This document shows positions 27,312 through 36,674 of a stretch of 64,000 bases of DNA, piece by piece; positions within the stretch are counted from its first letter, which is position 1; every line of letters begins with the position of its first letter. The DNA lies in NCBI GenBank assembly GCA_944390995.1, contig CALXSA010000001.1, positions 1 to 64,000 on the forward strand, in the 5' to 3' direction. A program made the position numbers and the translations under genes. The notes beneath the pieces were generated by a model. That model searched no databases. It saw only the letters and a list, made by a program, of their open reading frames with translations, and was not told the origin of the DNA. This stretch comes from an uncultured Clostridia bacterium. GTDB taxonomy: Bacteria; Bacillota_A; Clostridia; TANB77; CAG-508.

Positions 27312-27791
27312 CTATTTATGATATGACTCGTTGTTTTGAATTTTAAAAGCTCTATAAATTTGCTCTAGTAAAAAAACACGAATTAATTGATGAGGAAATG
27401 TCATTTTTGAAAAGCATATTAATTTACTAGAGTTTGACAAAACCTCGTTAGCTAAACCAAGAGAGCCACCAATTATAAAATTTATAGTACTATTTTGGTT
27501 TAAGAAAATATTTTCTAATTCTTCAGAAAATTCTTCAGAGGAATATTGTTTGCCTTCGAGTGCAAGAGAAATATTATACCCATTTTTCATGTAAGGTATA
27601 ATCTTTGCACCCTCAATCTTCTTAATATTTTCAATAATTTTGCTATTAATTTTATCAGGTATGGGTTCGTCCGCAAGCTCAATAATATTTAATTTGCAGT
27701 ATTTAGAAAGGCGTTTAGAATATTCAGAAACAGCCTCTTTTAGGTAGGTTTCTTTTAGCTTGCCGAGTGTGATTATGTTTATGTGTACCAT
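27312..27791 (-). CDS. rlmH: 23S rRNA (pseudouridine1915-N3)-methyltransferase RlmH
   Basis: RlmH is a SPOUT methyltransferase of 159 residues. The SAM site F-I-I-G-G-S-L-G-L and the C-terminal F-P-H-Q-L-I-R-V-F-L-L-E-Q-I-Y-R-A-F are invariant family features. It methylates pseudouridine 1915 on assembled ribosomes. The start at 27791 (MVHINIITLGK) is preferred over 27803. It is downstream of walJ on the same strand, which is a common origin-region neighbour pair in Bacillota. Confidence 0.96.
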   Translation of the reverse strand: MVHINIITLGKLKETYLKEAVSEYSKRLSKYCKLNIIELADEPIPDKINSKIIENIKKIEGAKIIPYMKNGYNISLALEGKQYSSEEFSEELENIFLNQNSTINFIIGGSLGLANEVLSNSSKLICFSKMTFPHQLIRVFLLEQIYRAFKIQNNESYHK

Positions 27792-27824
27792 TTTCTCCTC
27801 CACTGGTTTGAAAGATAATTGTGC

Positions 27825-28616
27825 CTAGCTGACCTTTACGACTGGGCTGGGGTTAAGTCTGTTTGCAACGCTAATTCGTATTTTGCTGGAGTCCATTTTT
27901 CTTTCCATTAATTCCTCAACAACAGTTCTGTAGGCGAGCTCTGGAAAGTTATTTTCTTTGCTCAAATGCCCAAGCATAACTTCTTTTAAGCCGCTATTCA
28001 TTAAAAATGAAATTGTTTTTCCAGCTTCGGAATTAGGTAGATGTCCATTTGGCCCTGCAATTCGTTGTTTTAATAAATAAGGATATGATGAAAATTTCAA
28101 AATTTCAGGGTCGTAATTTGCTTCTAATAATACAAAGTTGCTATCCTCTAGCTTGTGTGCCACACTTGAAGTCATGTGGCCTATGTCTGTTGCGACACTT
28201 AATTTTTTGTTGTCATAAAAAATGTTGAAGCCACAAGGGTTTGCAGCATCATGAGGAATTTTAAAAGGGTGAATTTTTAACTCACCGATTTCGAAATTTT
28301 CTTCTATAGTAAATTTCTTTATATTTTGCGAATTTATTTTTGCACTCTGTTCTTCCATGGCATCCCAAGTTTTTGAATTGGCATACACAGGGACATCATA
28401 TTTTTTAGAAAATGTGCCTAGCCCTCTTACATGGTCTAAATGCTCATGTGTAATTAGTATTGCGTCAATATTTTCGGGTTCAATATCCATGTTTAAAAGA
28501 GCATTTGATATTTTTTTGCTGCTCTCGCCAGCATCTATTAATATTTTTGTATTGGAAGTTTCAACGAGCAAGCAATTGCCAGAACTTCCACTATATAAAC
28601 TACAAAAATTAAACAT
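27825..28616 (-). CDS. walJ: MBL-fold hydrolase WalJ/YycJ
   Basis: The protein has 263 residues with the metallo-beta-lactamase fold. The N-terminus C-S-L-Y-S-G-S-S-G-N-C is typical, the metal motif is H-E-H-L-D-H near residue 57, and further ligands appear in A-T-D-I-G-H and L-G-H-L-S. WalJ/YycJ is a 5'-exonuclease-like protein linked to DNA repair and coordination of division with replication. In Bacillus it is in the walRK operon; here the two-component genes are missing and it sits between murA and rlmH. Confidence 0.88.
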   Translation of the reverse strand: MFNFCSLYSGSSGNCLLVETSNTKILIDAGESSKKISNALLNMDIEPENIDAILITHEHLDHVRGLGTFSKKYDVPVYANSKTWDAMEEQSAKINSQNIKKFTIEENFEIGELKIHPFKIPHDAANPCGFNIFYDNKKLSVATDIGHMTSSVAHKLEDSNFVLLEANYDPEILKFSSYPYLLKQRIAGPNGHLPNSEAGKTISFLMNSGLKEVMLGHLSKENNFPELAYRTVVEELMERKMDSSKIRISVANRLNPSPVVKVS

Positions 28617-28785
28617 ATGTACCTCGTTTCTTTGCAGTTTAGCCCTAAAGCTAAACGTTTCATTTGTAATTAAATTATAGAGTACAAAAAGCGTATTGCC
28701 TGTTGCTTCTGGGTGTTTCTATTTTAGCATAAATTCAAGTTGGCACAGAACAGAACGCACTTTTTGTTGTTTAAGCTAAATACAT

Positions 28786-30045
28786 TTATTCGATAACTCT
28801 TTCAATTTTAGCACCTAATTTTCTGAATTTTTCCTCAATCTGCTCATAGCCTCTGTCTATGTGGTCAATGTTGTATAATTCAGTTGTGCCATTAGCAATA
28901 ATTCCTGCTATTATAAGTGCTGCACCTGCTCTTAAATCACTGGCATAAACAGGAGCGCCAGATAATTCTTCAACACCTTCAATTACAGCGGTTTTGCCTT
29001 GCGCTGTAATGTGAGCTCCCATATTATTAAGCTCGTTTGTATACTGAAATCTAGATTCCCATATACTCTCATTTATAATGCTTGTACCATCTGCGATAGA
29101 CAAAACAACGCCCATTTGAGGCTGCATGTCAGTAGGAAAGCCGGGATAAGGAAGTGTTTTAATATTAGCTCTAAGCGGTCTTTTATCTGTCCAAACTCTT
29201 ATGGTATCTCCTAAGTCTTCAACATTACCGCCAATCTCAAGAATTTTTGCAGTAATACAGTCCAAATGCTCAGAAATACAATTTTTAATTAAAATATCTC
29301 CTTTAGTTGCAATAGCAGCAAGCATAAAAGTACCAGCTTCAATTTGGTCTGGCACAACAGAATAAGAGCCTTCATGCTTTAATTCTTTAACGCCGTTAAT
29401 TTTTATAACATCAGTACCTGCACCACGAATATCAGCACCCATAGTGTTCAAAAAGTTTGCAACGTCAACAATGTGAGGTTCCTTAGCAGCATTATCAATA
29501 GTAGTTGTTCCTTCAGCCAAAACGCTAGCAAGCATTACATTTATTGTTGCACCGACAGAAACAACATCAAAATATATAGAGTTTCCAATTAATTTATCTG
29601 CTTTGGCAGAAATTTTACCTTGTCCCACATCTACTTCAGCACCAAGAAGCTCAAAGCCTTTAATATGTTGGTCTATAGGTCTTGCACCTAAATTACATCC
29701 TCCAGGAAGCCCAACCTCTATTTGGCCACGTCTTCCAAGCATTGCACCAATTAAATAATATGAAGCCCTAAACTTGCTTGTTTTATCAATAGGAGCTGCT
29801 TTCCCATTAACAGCTCTAGTATCTATTGTAATTTCATGCTTATTATTCCATGTTATTTTTGCACCCAAATCTTGCAAAATATCGCATGTAATTTTAACAT
29901 CGCTAATGTTAGGCAAATTGTTTATAGTGTAAATTCCGTCTAACAATAGTGTGGCAGGAAGTATAGCTACAGCTGCATTCTTTGCTCCACTTATTGTAAC
30001 TTCGCCTTGTAATTTTGTGCCACCGGTTATAACTAATTTTTCCAA
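28786..30045 (-). CDS. murA: UDP-N-acetylglucosamine 1-carboxyvinyltransferase MurA
   Basis: MurA has 419 residues and performs the first committed step of peptidoglycan synthesis, adding enolpyruvate from PEP to UDP-GlcNAc. The N-terminus G-G-T-K-L-Q-G-E-V-T-I-S-G-A-K-N-A and the catalytic loop G-G-C-N-L-G-A-R-P-I-D-Q-H (cysteine near 117) are clear. The start has a GGGGGGTT ribosome site. It is followed by walJ and rlmH, with a gap of about 170 bases. Confidence 0.97.
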   Translation of the reverse strand: MEKLVITGGTKLQGEVTISGAKNAAVAILPATLLLDGIYTINNLPNISDVKITCDILQDLGAKITWNNKHEITIDTRAVNGKAAPIDKTSKFRASYYLIGAMLGRRGQIEVGLPGGCNLGARPIDQHIKGFELLGAEVDVGQGKISAKADKLIGNSIYFDVVSVGATINVMLASVLAEGTTTIDNAAKEPHIVDVANFLNTMGADIRGAGTDVIKINGVKELKHEGSYSVVPDQIEAGTFMLAAIATKGDILIKNCISEHLDCITAKILEIGGNVEDLGDTIRVWTDKRPLRANIKTLPYPGFPTDMQPQMGVVLSIADGTSIINESIWESRFQYTNELNNMGAHITAQGKTAVIEGVEELSGAPVYASDLRAGAALIIAGIIANGTTELYNIDHIDRGYEQIEEKFRKLGAKIERVIE

Positions 30046-30246
30046 TTCTAACCCCCCAATTATATCTTCAGAATCTATCTATTTGGTTTAAATTATTCCA
30101 TTTCAAAAAAATAGAGTTTAGGCTAATTAAACTCTATCTATATTTTATAACATATTTTTGAGAAAAATACAATACTTATGTTAAATTTCGTTTTGTGATA
30201 TGTAGCAGGGGAATAGAATTTTAGTGTAGCACTTTTATGTAGACAA

Positions 30247-30275
30247 TTGAAAAAGTAGAAAATATATGCTAAAAT
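30247..30275 (+). promoter_or_regulatory. Promoter of the DUF402 gene
   Basis: TTGAAA at 30247-30252 and TAAAAT at 30270-30275 with 17 bases between. It overlaps the ATG at 30266, so translation must start further down, at 30293. Confidence 0.65.
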
Positions 30276-30292
30276 GTAAATGGTGTGGAAGT

Positions 30293-30838
30293 ATGGAATT
30301 AAAAAAGAAATATATATCAAAAAAAGGCTGGAACAGAGTAGAAGAAAGAAAAGCTATATATAAACAACTAAAACTAGGAGAATATGAAGGAGAAATAAGC
30401 CTAATAAAACTAAAAAAAGTCAAAGAACCATTATATAAGGAATATGACGGAGAGACAATCAAAATAGCTGATGAGGGCTTTTATTGGTTACAGCTTGGGC
30501 TAAAAGGTAAAAATTATTGGCTTACAGCAATGTATGACGATAATAGGAAATTACTTCAATACTATATAGATATCACAAAAGAGAATAGAATTTATTCAAA
30601 TGGAAGATCATATTTTTATGATTTGTTCTTAGATGTAGTTCAATTATACAACGGAAAAATTTTTTTGTTAGATGAGGATGAACTTTTGGAGGCGCTTACA
30701 ACGAAAATAATAAATGAAAATGATTACAAATTAGCCTATGAAGAAGCGTATAGGATAAAAGAACAAATAGAAGAAAATAATTTTGAACCAATAAAGATAT
30801 GTGAGGCTTGTTGGGAAGAATTATGCAATATATTATGA
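30293..30838 (+). CDS. DUF402 family protein (nucleoside-phosphatase/RNA-binding like)
   Basis: The product has 181 residues. The DUF402 core is visible: Y-W-L-Q-L-G-L-K-G-K-N-Y-W-L-T-A-M-Y-D, then Y-Y-I-D-I-T and the metal-binding pattern F-Y-D-L-F-L-D-V-V and D-E-D-E-L. Family members include nucleoside di- and triphosphatases and parts of RNase E-like FAU-1 proteins. I moved the start from 30266 to the ATG at 30293 because the promoter's -10 box covers the first ATG, and because M-E-L-K-K-K-Y is the usual beginning. The C-terminus adds a helical tail of about 40 residues. It stands alone between murA and spoIIR. Confidence 0.75.
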   Translation: MELKKKYISKKGWNRVEERKAIYKQLKLGEYEGEISLIKLKKVKEPLYKEYDGETIKIADEGFYWLQLGLKGKNYWLTAMYDDNRKLLQYYIDITKENRIYSNGRSYFYDLFLDVVQLYNGKIFLLDEDELLEALTTKIINENDYKLAYEEAYRIKEQIEENNFEPIKICEACWEELCNIL

Positions 30839-30911
30839 ATTATAAACAAAAAAAGGTAATGATTGATATTTTGAAACTTGATAAAAAACATATAAAATAA
30901 AAGGTTAATTC

Positions 30912-30956
30912 AAAAGCAAGTAGAATGCTATACAGAAATGTATTCTACTTGCTTTG
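30912..30956. terminator. Hairpin downstream of spoIIR and the DUF402 gene
   Basis: AAAGCAAGTAGAAT pairs exactly with ATTCTACTTGCTTT across a 15-base loop. It lies between two convergent genes and could stop transcription from both sides. Confidence 0.75.
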
Positions 30957-30998
30957 TTCTTGTGTATATTGCAAATACGTACGGTCATAAAATAATGA

Positions 30999-31658
30999 CT
31001 ATAAACTTGCAAAGTTTATGTTTTTGAAAAATTCAATTAAGCTGAACTTGAATTTTATGTCTGAGCTCTCATTATCGCTAATTAAACTATATTCCTCGTC
31101 AGACAAGTTGTCTTGCATAATTTGCTTTGACTCGTCAGGAACCACACCAGAGGTTACGTCTACGAAACATAGAGGAGGGAACATTACACACCACCAATTT
31201 TGCCCCTTTGCTTCTCCAATTTCTATTTTTAAAGCATCATAGAAACCTGCTGGAAGTGAAATATCTCCATAATATTTTGTAGGAAATTCAAAATTTCCAA
31301 TTTCAATTTTTACGTTATAATCAAAACCGTTTTCTCTAATTACTTTTTCTGCTACGGAAATAAAGTCGTCCTGGTGTTCGTATGCCAGTCTAATTACTTC
31401 TTCTTTAGAAGAACAGTCGGCAGAGATATTATTCATATATTCTAAAACCGCATCTCTAACTTTATATTTTAAGTCTTGGTCTTCTTTGCTATCACTGTTT
31501 GCAATTACATGAAGTCTGAAAACGCTGTCCGAAATATCTTCAGATACTGCATTAACATAGGAAATAGCTGAAACAAAAACAAAAAATGCAAATACAATTA
31601 GTACGACAAAAAATCGCTTTATAAAACCAAAATTAATAAAATTTAATATTTTTTTCAT
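30999..31658 (-). CDS. spoIIR: Stage II sporulation protein R
   Basis: SpoIIR is the forespore-secreted signal that leads SpoIIGA to activate pro-sigma-E in the mother cell. The 219-residue product has an N-terminal membrane/signal segment (about 14-33) and the family motifs F-R-L-H-V-I-A-N-S-D-S-K-E-D-Q, K-V-R-D-A-V-L, F-P-T-K-Y-Y-G and G-Q-N-W-W-C-V-M-F-P-P-L-C-F-V-D. I chose the ATG at 31658, which has GGAGG six bases upstream. No sigma-F-type promoter was clearly identified. Confidence 0.95.
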   Translation of the reverse strand: MKKILNFINFGFIKRFFVVLIVFAFFVFVSAISYVNAVSEDISDSVFRLHVIANSDSKEDQDLKYKVRDAVLEYMNNISADCSSKEEVIRLAYEHQDDFISVAEKVIRENGFDYNVKIEIGNFEFPTKYYGDISLPAGFYDALKIEIGEAKGQNWWCVMFPPLCFVDVTSGVVPDESKQIMQDNLSDEEYSLISDNESSDIKFKFSLIEFFKNINFASL

Positions 31659-31755
31659 AAACAACCTCCAATAGAAAAATTATGCTTGTACTAGAATTAT
31701 TAGCTAAATTAAAAATTTTATACTTATTTTCCAAAATTTTTTTAAAAAATTTCAA

Positions 31756-31810
31756 TGTCGAAATAAAGGGAACGATTTATCTTGACTTACGGAAATACAA
31801 ATGGTAAAAT
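31756..31810 (+). promoter_or_regulatory. Promoter with a Spo0A-like box before 31926
   Basis: TTGACT (31782-31787) and TAAAAT (31805-31810) are 17 bases apart. A TGTCGAA box at 31756-31762 lies just upstream of the -35, a place suited to Spo0A activation. Confidence 0.55.
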
Positions 31811-31925
31811 TTTCCATATCAGAATTAATAAAGGCTTTGGTGCTGAACAGAATTATTATTTTTGTAATTCTTAATATTTAAAAAATTATTTGTTAGGACA
31901 TTAAGTGTCCGGTTGGGGGTTAATT

Positions 31926-32447
31926 ATGAATAATAACATTGAAAAGTTGTGTAGTTTTTATGTAAGTGATTGGCACTTAGTTACAATGTTACTTCCATAT
32001 ATTAATGAACAAATAAATAAAGAAGCCAATATTATAACAATATTAGAAAATGACATAGAAGAAAACATAAGAGTATTATTACAAAAATTAAATTTAAGAA
32101 ATGAAGAAAAAATATTAAATATAAATTGGAAGCAAGCAAACGGAATTAAATATTCCGAAATACAAAATAAGCTAAAAGAGCTAAAGAAGCAGGACGAGCT
32201 AAACGTTATATTTATAAATGGAAGCAAAAACTATATAGATATGACTAATTCAAATATAGAGAAGTTTTTGAAGGATAATAAGGAAAAGTATAATAAAATA
32301 AACGTAAAAATAATAGATTGCTTTGAAGTGGGCGAGTTTAATGTAAATATGCAGGAAATATTAGACAGTCATGATAAGATATTAAATACGTCTGGTGAGA
32401 AGGAGATTTGCGACGTTTTTGAGGGGTATAAGAGACAGGTAATGTAA
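31926..32447 (+). CDS. Hypothetical cytoplasmic protein, 173 residues
   Basis: I do not recognise this family. The protein lacks a signal peptide or membrane segment. It begins MNNNIEKLCSFYVSDWHLVT and is rich in lysine, asparagine and glutamate with alternating strands and helices (for example I-I-T-I-L-E-N-D-I-E-E-N-I and L-N-V-I-F-I-N-G-S-K-N-Y-I), which suggests an alpha/beta fold. I use the ATG at 31926 after a GGGGGTTAATT sequence; a GTG or ATG upstream (31905) is possible. A candidate Spo0A box in its promoter and the spoIIR neighbour suggest a stationary-phase role, which is inference only. Confidence 0.6.
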   Translation: MNNNIEKLCSFYVSDWHLVTMLLPYINEQINKEANIITILENDIEENIRVLLQKLNLRNEEKILNINWKQANGIKYSEIQNKLKELKKQDELNVIFINGSKNYIDMTNSNIEKFLKDNKEKYNKINVKIIDCFEVGEFNVNMQEILDSHDKILNTSGEKEICDVFEGYKRQVM

Positions 32448-32602
32448 ATGTTGTTCTTAACACTTGATTTTTTGCATAGAATAATATAAAATAAGCTTGT
32501 TTAAGACTTTAATTTTATATTAGGGAGAATGTTGAAAGATAATTATTATTTAATGTAAAGATTTTCAATCGTTTCTCACCGAAAGAAAGGAATGTGTTAA
32601 AA

Positions 32603-33472
32603 ATGGGTGTAAGAAAAGCAGTTATACCAGTTGCCGGGTTTGCAACTAGATTTTTACCAGCTTGTAAAAGCTTACCTAAATGCATGCTTACAATAGTAGA
32701 TAAACCAATAATTCAATATCTAGTAGATGAAGCAGTAGCATCTGGAATAGAGGAAATACTATTAGTAGTAGGAAGAAAGAAAGAAGTAGTTGAAGATTAT
32801 TTTTCAGAGGATAAAGAATTGCAAGACTTCTTAATTGAAAGAGGAAAAGAGAGCTTTATTCCACAAATTACTAATCTTTCTGGAAAAGCAAAAATTCATT
32901 TTATTGAAGAAGAAGGTGGAGCAAAGGGGCTTGGCCATGCGATTTATATGGCTAAAGATTTCGTAGGAAATGAGCCTTTTGCAATAATGTATGGTGATGT
33001 TATAATGCAGGGAGAAAAGCCATGCTTGAAAGAGATTATCGAGCAACATGAAAAATTAGGCGGAAGCGTAATAGGCGTAGAAAAAGTTGAATGGAAAGAT
33101 GTACCTAAATATGGTAATGTGTCAGGAGAGGCTATTACGGATAGATTGTATAAAGTAGAAAAAATGCAGGAAAAGCCAAAGGTTGAGGAGACTAAGTCGA
33201 ATTTGGCAATATCAGATAGACATGTTCTTATGCCAGATTTGTTTGACTTCTTGGCTAAAACGAAACCAGGTAAAGGCGGAGAAATTCAAGTAACAGATGC
33301 ATATAACAGCATGGTAAATACAAAAGAAGGAGTATATGCATATGATTATGAAGCAAAAAGGTTTGACTCAGGTGATAAGCTAGGTTTTGTGAAAGCATCG
33401 ATTGATGAGACTTTAAGAAGACCAGAGCTAAGAGATGAGCTTGTTAAGTTTATTAAGGAATTGGAAATTTAA
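32603..33472 (+). CDS. galU: UTP-glucose-1-phosphate uridylyltransferase
   Basis: GalU makes UDP-glucose from glucose-1-phosphate and UTP. It has 289 residues. The nucleotide-binding start is R-K-A-V-I-P-V-A-G-F-A-T-R-F-L-P, followed by K-P-I-I-Q-Y-L-V-D-E-A and F-A-I-M-Y-G-D-V near residue 130. An ATG at 32603 after AAAGGA is used rather than the GTG at 32594. The next gene encodes phosphoglucomutase, which supplies its substrate, and a UDP-glucose-dependent glycolipid synthase lies at 44307. Confidence 0.95.
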   Translation: MGVRKAVIPVAGFATRFLPACKSLPKCMLTIVDKPIIQYLVDEAVASGIEEILLVVGRKKEVVEDYFSEDKELQDFLIERGKESFIPQITNLSGKAKIHFIEEEGGAKGLGHAIYMAKDFVGNEPFAIMYGDVIMQGEKPCLKEIIEQHEKLGGSVIGVEKVEWKDVPKYGNVSGEAITDRLYKVEKMQEKPKVEETKSNLAISDRHVLMPDLFDFLAKTKPGKGGEIQVTDAYNSMVNTKEGVYAYDYEAKRFDSGDKLGFVKASIDETLRRPELRDELVKFIKELEI

Positions 33473-33478
33473 TTTCAA

Positions 33479-33514
33479 AAAAACTATAATTTTTCACAAA
33501 TTATAGTTTTTTTT
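33479..33514 (+). terminator. Terminator between galU and pgcA
   Basis: AAACTATAATTT pairs with AAATTATAGTTT around TTCAC, followed by a run of eight T. Confidence 0.88.
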
Positions 33515-33570
33515 GTGTAAATGTGGTATACTTGCTGTATCATTTTAAAGCAAGTAGAAAGGGGTCAGAA

Positions 33571-35307
33571 ATGAAAATGTACATGGAAAAATATGAGGAA
33601 TGGTTAAGCAATCCTGTAATTGACGCGGAGAGCAAAAAAGAGCTTTTGTCAATAAGGGAAAATGAGGCAGAAATAGAAGATAGGTTTTATAAAGACCTAG
33701 AGTTTGGTACGGCTGGACTAAGAGGAGTGATTGGAATTGGCACTAACAGAATGAATAAATACACAGTTACGAAAGCTACTCAAGGACTAGCTAACTATAT
33801 CATAAAGAATGGTGGACAGGAGAAAGGTGTCGCAATCGCTTATGATTCTAGGATAATGTCAAAAGAGTTTAGCGAGGAGACTGCCTTGTGTCTAAATGCA
33901 AATGGAATAAAAACTTATAGGTTTGAAGATGTAAGACCAACACCAGAGCTTTCATTTGCAGTAAGGGAGCTTGGCTGCATTTCAGGAATTGTAATTACTG
34001 CTAGCCACAATCCACCAGAATATAATGGATACAAGGTTTATTGGGACGATGGAGCGCAGATTGTTGAGCCTATAGACAAGGAAATTATAAATGAAGTAAA
34101 TAATATAAAAGACTTTGCTACAATAAAGACAATGGATAAGGCAAAAGCGGTAAGTCAAGGGCTATATAATACAATAGGAAAAGAGATAGACGATAAGTAT
34201 GTGGCTGAACTAAAAAAATTGATTGTAAATGAAAAAGCAATAAAAGAGATGCAAAAGGAAATTAAGGTGGTATATACTCCTTTGCATGGAACTGGAGGGA
34301 TGCTTGTTGAAAGAATTTTGAAGGAGATAGGTTTTGAGAATGTATATGTTGTGAAAGAACAGGAAAAACCGGACGGAAAATTTCCTACAGTAAGCTATCC
34401 AAACCCAGAAGACCCAAAAGCATTTGAGCTTGCAATGAAGCTTGCAAAAGAAGTTGATGCAGATATAGTTTTGGCAAATGACCCAGATGCAGATAGATTA
34501 GGAATGTATGTTAAAGATATACAAACAGGAGAGTATATACAATTTAATGGAAATATGACGGGAAATCTAATTGCGGAATATATATTATCTCAGAAAAAAG
34601 CAAGTGGTACTTTGCATGATAATGGGGCAATTATTAAGACAATAGTTTCTTCAAATATGACAGATGCAATAGCAAAGGAATATGGTGTAAAGCTTTTTTC
34701 AACACTTACAGGGTTTAAAAATATTGCAAAAATTATTAGAAGATTTGAGGAAGACGAGACATATGAATGCATGTTTTCATATGAGGAAAGCTATGGCTGC
34801 ATAATTGGAACACATGCTAGAGATAAGGACGGAATTGTGGCAGTCATGACATTGTGCGAAGCGGCTGCATATTACAAAATGCAAGGAATGACATTATGGG
34901 ACCAAATGCAAGAAATGTACAAAAAGTATGGTTATTATAAAGAGAAACAAATGTCTATTACACTAAAAGGTGTTGAAGGTGCAGAAGAAATAAAAATAAT
35001 GATGGAAAACATGAGAAATAAGCCAGAAAAAGAAATCGCAGGACTTAAGGTTATTTCATTTGGAGATTATCAAAAGCAAGAAATAATTCACGAAAATGGC
35101 GAAAAAGAAGCAACAGGACTTCCTAAGTCAAATGTACTTTACTTTGAACTTGAGAAAAATGCGTGGGTTTGCGTACGTCCATCGGGAACGGAGCCAAAAA
35201 TAAAATTCTACATGGGAGTGTGCGAAAATAGCGCAGAAGCGGCAGATAAAATGCTAGCAAAATTGGAGGTAGAAGTAAAGCAAATGGCAGAAAATGCGAA
35301 AAAATAA
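33571..35307 (+). CDS. pgcA: Alpha-phosphoglucomutase
   Basis: The product has 578 residues, the usual length of PgcA. The catalytic phosphoserine loop is T-A-S-H-N-P-P-E-Y-N-G-Y-K near residue 150, the metal loop is D-P-D-A-D-R near 307, and the C-terminal phosphate-binding loop R-P-S-G-T-E-P-K-I-K-F is near 545. It interconverts glucose-6-phosphate and glucose-1-phosphate and so feeds GalU just upstream. The ATG at 33571 follows AAAGGGG. It probably has its own promoter in the gap after the galU terminator. Confidence 0.96.
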   Translation: MKMYMEKYEEWLSNPVIDAESKKELLSIRENEAEIEDRFYKDLEFGTAGLRGVIGIGTNRMNKYTVTKATQGLANYIIKNGGQEKGVAIAYDSRIMSKEFSEETALCLNANGIKTYRFEDVRPTPELSFAVRELGCISGIVITASHNPPEYNGYKVYWDDGAQIVEPIDKEIINEVNNIKDFATIKTMDKAKAVSQGLYNTIGKEIDDKYVAELKKLIVNEKAIKEMQKEIKVVYTPLHGTGGMLVERILKEIGFENVYVVKEQEKPDGKFPTVSYPNPEDPKAFELAMKLAKEVDADIVLANDPDADRLGMYVKDIQTGEYIQFNGNMTGNLIAEYILSQKKASGTLHDNGAIIKTIVSSNMTDAIAKEYGVKLFSTLTGFKNIAKIIRRFEEDETYECMFSYEESYGCIIGTHARDKDGIVAVMTLCEAAAYYKMQGMTLWDQMQEMYKKYGYYKEKQMSITLKGVEGAEEIKIMMENMRNKPEKEIAGLKVISFGDYQKQEIIHENGEKEATGLPKSNVLYFELEKNAWVCVRPSGTEPKIKFYMGVCENSAEAADKMLAKLEVEVKQMAENAKK

Positions 35308-35490
35308 GGTTACAGGATAAATCCCATGCCTATGTCGCGGTGCTCCAAATGCACACATAGTTATGAAAGCTATTTCTTTCAAATTAATGGCTTTAGAAAA
35401 AATATATTACAGAAAGCAAGGTATATGTATATTTGTTCGAATTTTTCGTACCAATATACATATACCTTGCTTTTAACTAATACTGTAACC
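35308..35490. repeat. Nested inverted repeat after pgcA
   Basis: GGTTACAG (35308-35315) and CTGTAACC (35483-35490) form the outer ends. Inside, AAAGCAAGGTATATGTATAT and its complement AATATACATATACCTTGCTTT (35413-35474) form a strong hairpin of about 20 pairs. It resembles a small miniature element and can also act as a terminator between convergent genes. Confidence 0.5.
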
Positions 35491-35516
35491 AAATAAGGCG
35501 AGTATTGTATAAGTGA

Positions 35517-36233
35517 CTACTTAAACTCTTTCCAGCCATTAATTTCGGCTCTTTTTATGGCACCCATTAAATTTGCTCTAACATTTGGAATTTTCACAGT
35601 AAGCTTGTACAGCATTTCTTTCATATCTTCTCTCTTTGAAGCACCGTCCATAGGGCAGTTCTTAGGCATAACCTCAATGCCATTGCGTTTAATGAATTTT
35701 CTAATCTCTTTTTCAGGTGCATAGATTAAAGGCCTAATCAAAGTTATTTTTGACCTATCCATATAACTCACAGGAGCAAAAGTCGAAAGATTGCCAGCAT
35801 AAAGCATGTTTAAGAAAAAAGTTTCCAAAACATCGTCCTCATTATGTCCGAGAGCAAGCTTGTTGCAACCTTGCTCTATGGCGACTGAGTTTAGCATACC
35901 CCTGCGCAAATTTGCACATAAAGAGCATGGGCTTTTTTCTTTTCTAATATCAAAAACAATTTCTTTAATATGACTCTCCATCTCAAAATACTCTACACCG
36001 ATTTTAGTGCAAGTATCTTTTAAAAATTCGGAATTAAAAAATTCAAATCCAGGGTTAATGCTAACTGCAATTAATTCAAACTTTTTTGGAAAGAACCTTT
36101 GAAGTGCCTTAAGCCCCATAAGCAGAGTTATTGAATCTTTGCCGCCAGAAAGAGCCACTGCAATTTTGTCTCCCTCATCTATCATATTATAATTTTCTAT
36201 AGCTTTTCGTAAATATCCTAGTATTTTTTGCAT
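35517..36233 (-). CDS. TtcA-family tRNA 2-thiolation protein
   Basis: The product has 238 residues with a PP-loop ATP pyrophosphatase site S-G-G-K-D-S near residue 31. The TtcA/TtuA cysteine pattern C-S-L-C-A-N-L-R-R-G is near 125, and G-H-N-E-D-D-V-L-E-T-F follows. Such enzymes adenylate a tRNA base and replace oxygen by sulphur with an iron-sulphur cluster. The preferred start is the ATG at 36233. Which tRNA position it modifies cannot be read from the sequence. Confidence 0.88.
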   Translation of the reverse strand: MQKILGYLRKAIENYNMIDEGDKIAVALSGGKDSITLLMGLKALQRFFPKKFELIAVSINPGFEFFNSEFLKDTCTKIGVEYFEMESHIKEIVFDIRKEKSPCSLCANLRRGMLNSVAIEQGCNKLALGHNEDDVLETFFLNMLYAGNLSTFAPVSYMDRSKITLIRPLIYAPEKEIRKFIKRNGIEVMPKNCPMDGASKREDMKEMLYKLTVKIPNVRANLMGAIKRAEINGWKEFK

Positions 36234-36307
36234 GAGTATCTCCTTTATTTTTATTTGCACATATTATTATAACATTTATGTCAAGTGAAAAAAATTAAGC
36301 AAAACTA

Positions 36308-36336
36308 TTGATAATTGAAGAAAAATAATGTAAAAT
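36308..36336 (+). promoter_or_regulatory. tRNA-Arg promoter
   Basis: TTGATA at 36308-36313 and TAAAAT at 36331-36336, spacer 17 bases, 50 bases before the tRNA. Confidence 0.65.
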
Positions 36337-36385
36337 AGTAGTGTTACAGGAATGCAGCTCAAGAACAAACAATAAAATTAAAAAT

Positions 36386-36462
36386 GTTTCAGTAGCTCAG
36401 TTGGATAGAGCGCTCCCCTCCTAAGGGAGAGGTCGGAGGTTCGACTCCTCTCTGGAACACCA
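36386..36462 (+). tRNA. tRNA-Arg (anticodon CCT)
   Basis: Acceptor GTTTCAG/CTGGAAC with one T-G pair, CCA encoded, and the anticodon loop CTCCTAA giving CCT, which reads AGG. T-arm GGAGGTTCGACTCC is complete. This is the only arginine tRNA in the window; a CCG anticodon for CGG is not seen here. Confidence 0.95.
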
Positions 36463-36557
36463 CTTATAAAGACGAACATATAATGTTGGACGGAATTTAG
36501 ACGAAAATGTTTACGAAAAAACAAATAAAACAATTCGTCTATTTTTCTATATGTTAT

Positions 36558-36594
36558 AAATGTCCGCTTAGTGTAAAGCTAAGCGGACATTTTG
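36558..36594 (+). terminator. Strong hairpin after tRNA-Arg
   Basis: AATGTCCGCTTAG pairs with CTAAGCGGACATT (13 bp) around TGTAAAG, followed by TTTGT. Confidence 0.85.
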
Positions 36595-36674
36595 TCCCGC
36601 AAGTAGCATGTATAAAAAACGCGAATATAATATAAGTAAGAGGAATGAACCTCTAGGAAGGAATGAGACTTACT